This document shows positions 63,693 through 64,000 of a stretch of DNA of 64,000 nucleotides, in pieces. The translations under genes and the position numbers were made by a program. The notes below the pieces were generated by a model. The model saw nothing but the letters and a program-made list of their open reading frames with translations, was not told where the DNA came from and made no database searches. The stretch is taken from contig DVFP01000020.1 of the NCBI GenBank assembly GCA_018713145.1, positions 41,804-105,803 of the forward strand, given 5' to 3'. This stretch comes from Candidatus Scybalocola faecavium. GTDB taxonomy: Bacteria > Bacillota > Clostridia > Lachnospirales > Lachnospiraceae. Positions within the stretch are counted from its first letter, which is position 1; each line of letters starts with the position of its first letter.

Positions 63693-63751
63693 CAGATAAG
63701 AAAATATCCTGGATTATAGTTTCAAATTTATAAGTTATCCATGAAAATCTG

Positions 63752-64000
63752 TCAATCATCCTGCTGATACATCCCATAAAACCACCGCTGTCCCATTTTA
63801 AATAACACCACAGCCCCGGCCACACAGCCCACGGTGGCCCCAAGCCATACCCAGTCCGGCACCGCCGGCTCTTCCTCCATCACTGACGGGCTGATGCGGA
63901 CCGAGTGGTCCACCTCCAGGGGCTGGTACACCCCTTCCACATTAAAAGGAATGGTCTCCTCCCAAAGGGTGCCGTCGGACCGTTCAAAGCGGATGGACAG
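63752..64000 (-). CDS. C-terminal part of membrane-anchored protein (truncated by window)
   Basis: Open in frame to the window edge, giving at least 82 residues. An extracellular-looking segment (ERSDGTLWEETIPFNVEG) and an acidic linker (SVMEEEPAVPDW) lead to one transmembrane helix (VWLGATVGCVAGAVVLF) and a short cytoplasmic tail. The start lies beyond 64000. The layout is that of a surface protein with a C-terminal anchor. Family not recognisable from this piece. Confidence 0.75.
   Translation of the reverse strand: MSIRFERSDGTLWEETIPFNVEGVYQPLEVDHSVRISPSVMEEEPAVPDWVWLGATVGCVAGAVVLFKMGQRWFYGMYQQDD

Overview
The window looks like a chromosomal segment of an anaerobic, gut-type Lachnospiraceae or related Clostridia. 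The basis is moderate GC with very strong GGAGG-type ribosome binding sites, many Fe-S and radical-SAM proteins, a small 2[4Fe-4S] ferredoxin, an EFR1-type flavodoxin-ferredoxin, MecA, a spore-photoproduct-lyase-like protein, a CwlD-like amidase, LytTR/GHKL two-component genes and an extracellular trigger-factor-like lipoprotein. No rRNA, tRNA, CRISPR array, intact prophage or complete insertion sequence was seen. No search was run; all calls come from reading motifs.

Layout: (1) 1-7200 is an accessory region. It holds a LytTR/GHKL two-component pair with a 45-codon peptide gene ending in Cys-Cys. An AT-rich islet of secreted proteins follows: a type-44 toxin-domain protein beside a small membrane protein, a matrixin-like zinc protease with an altered third ligand, and a nonsense-broken anchored protein. 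An Rpn-nuclease pseudogene and three copies of a repeated leader element are in the same region. (2) 7200-15500 is carbohydrate and nucleoside metabolism: AAA ATPase, nucleoside hydrolase, LacZ with a divergent AraC regulator, aldose epimerase. (3) 15500-21700 is a leftward housekeeping block: dCMP deaminase, upp, rpiB, threonylcarbamoyl-AMP synthase, cell-wall amidase, QueH and a GH18 protein. (4) 22100-35400 is mostly core genes: mecA, DUF1858 protein, ferredoxin, MerR regulator, a large kinase-like membrane protein, trxB, HAD phosphatase, lipase-like hydrolase, HD protein, sirtuin, TPR protein, cyclophilin, ECF S component and an M24 peptidase. (5) 35400-37500 has a HAD-TadA fusion divergent from a radical-SAM activase with a long hairpin-rich leader. 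(6) 37500-39500 is a small accessory patch: an XRE/IrrE protease and a broken SGNH hydrolase. (7) 39800-46100 holds an ABC exporter and an operon GNAT, MFS, nucleosidase-SPL fusion, SDR. (8) 46100-50500 is a polyamine uptake operon (XRE-cupin, potA, potB, fused potC-potD). (9) 51000-57000 has a repeat-hinged unknown protein, a PadR/ABC-2 exporter operon, rsmA and a lipoprotein. (10) 57000-64000 has a class B PBP, a foldase lipoprotein, TatD, and an Rrf2 regulator divergent from an EFR1 protein with twin palindromic operators. Two membrane-anchored unknowns close the window; one appears frameshifted and the other is cut by the window edge.

The most promising unexplained material is: the accessory islet with its triplicated leader element; the GNAT-MFS-nucleosidase/SPL-SDR operon; the Rrf2/EFR1 control region, with two identical-architecture palindromes and a leader terminator; the hairpin-rich leader of the activase gene; and a small family of 28-bp palindromes between genes.
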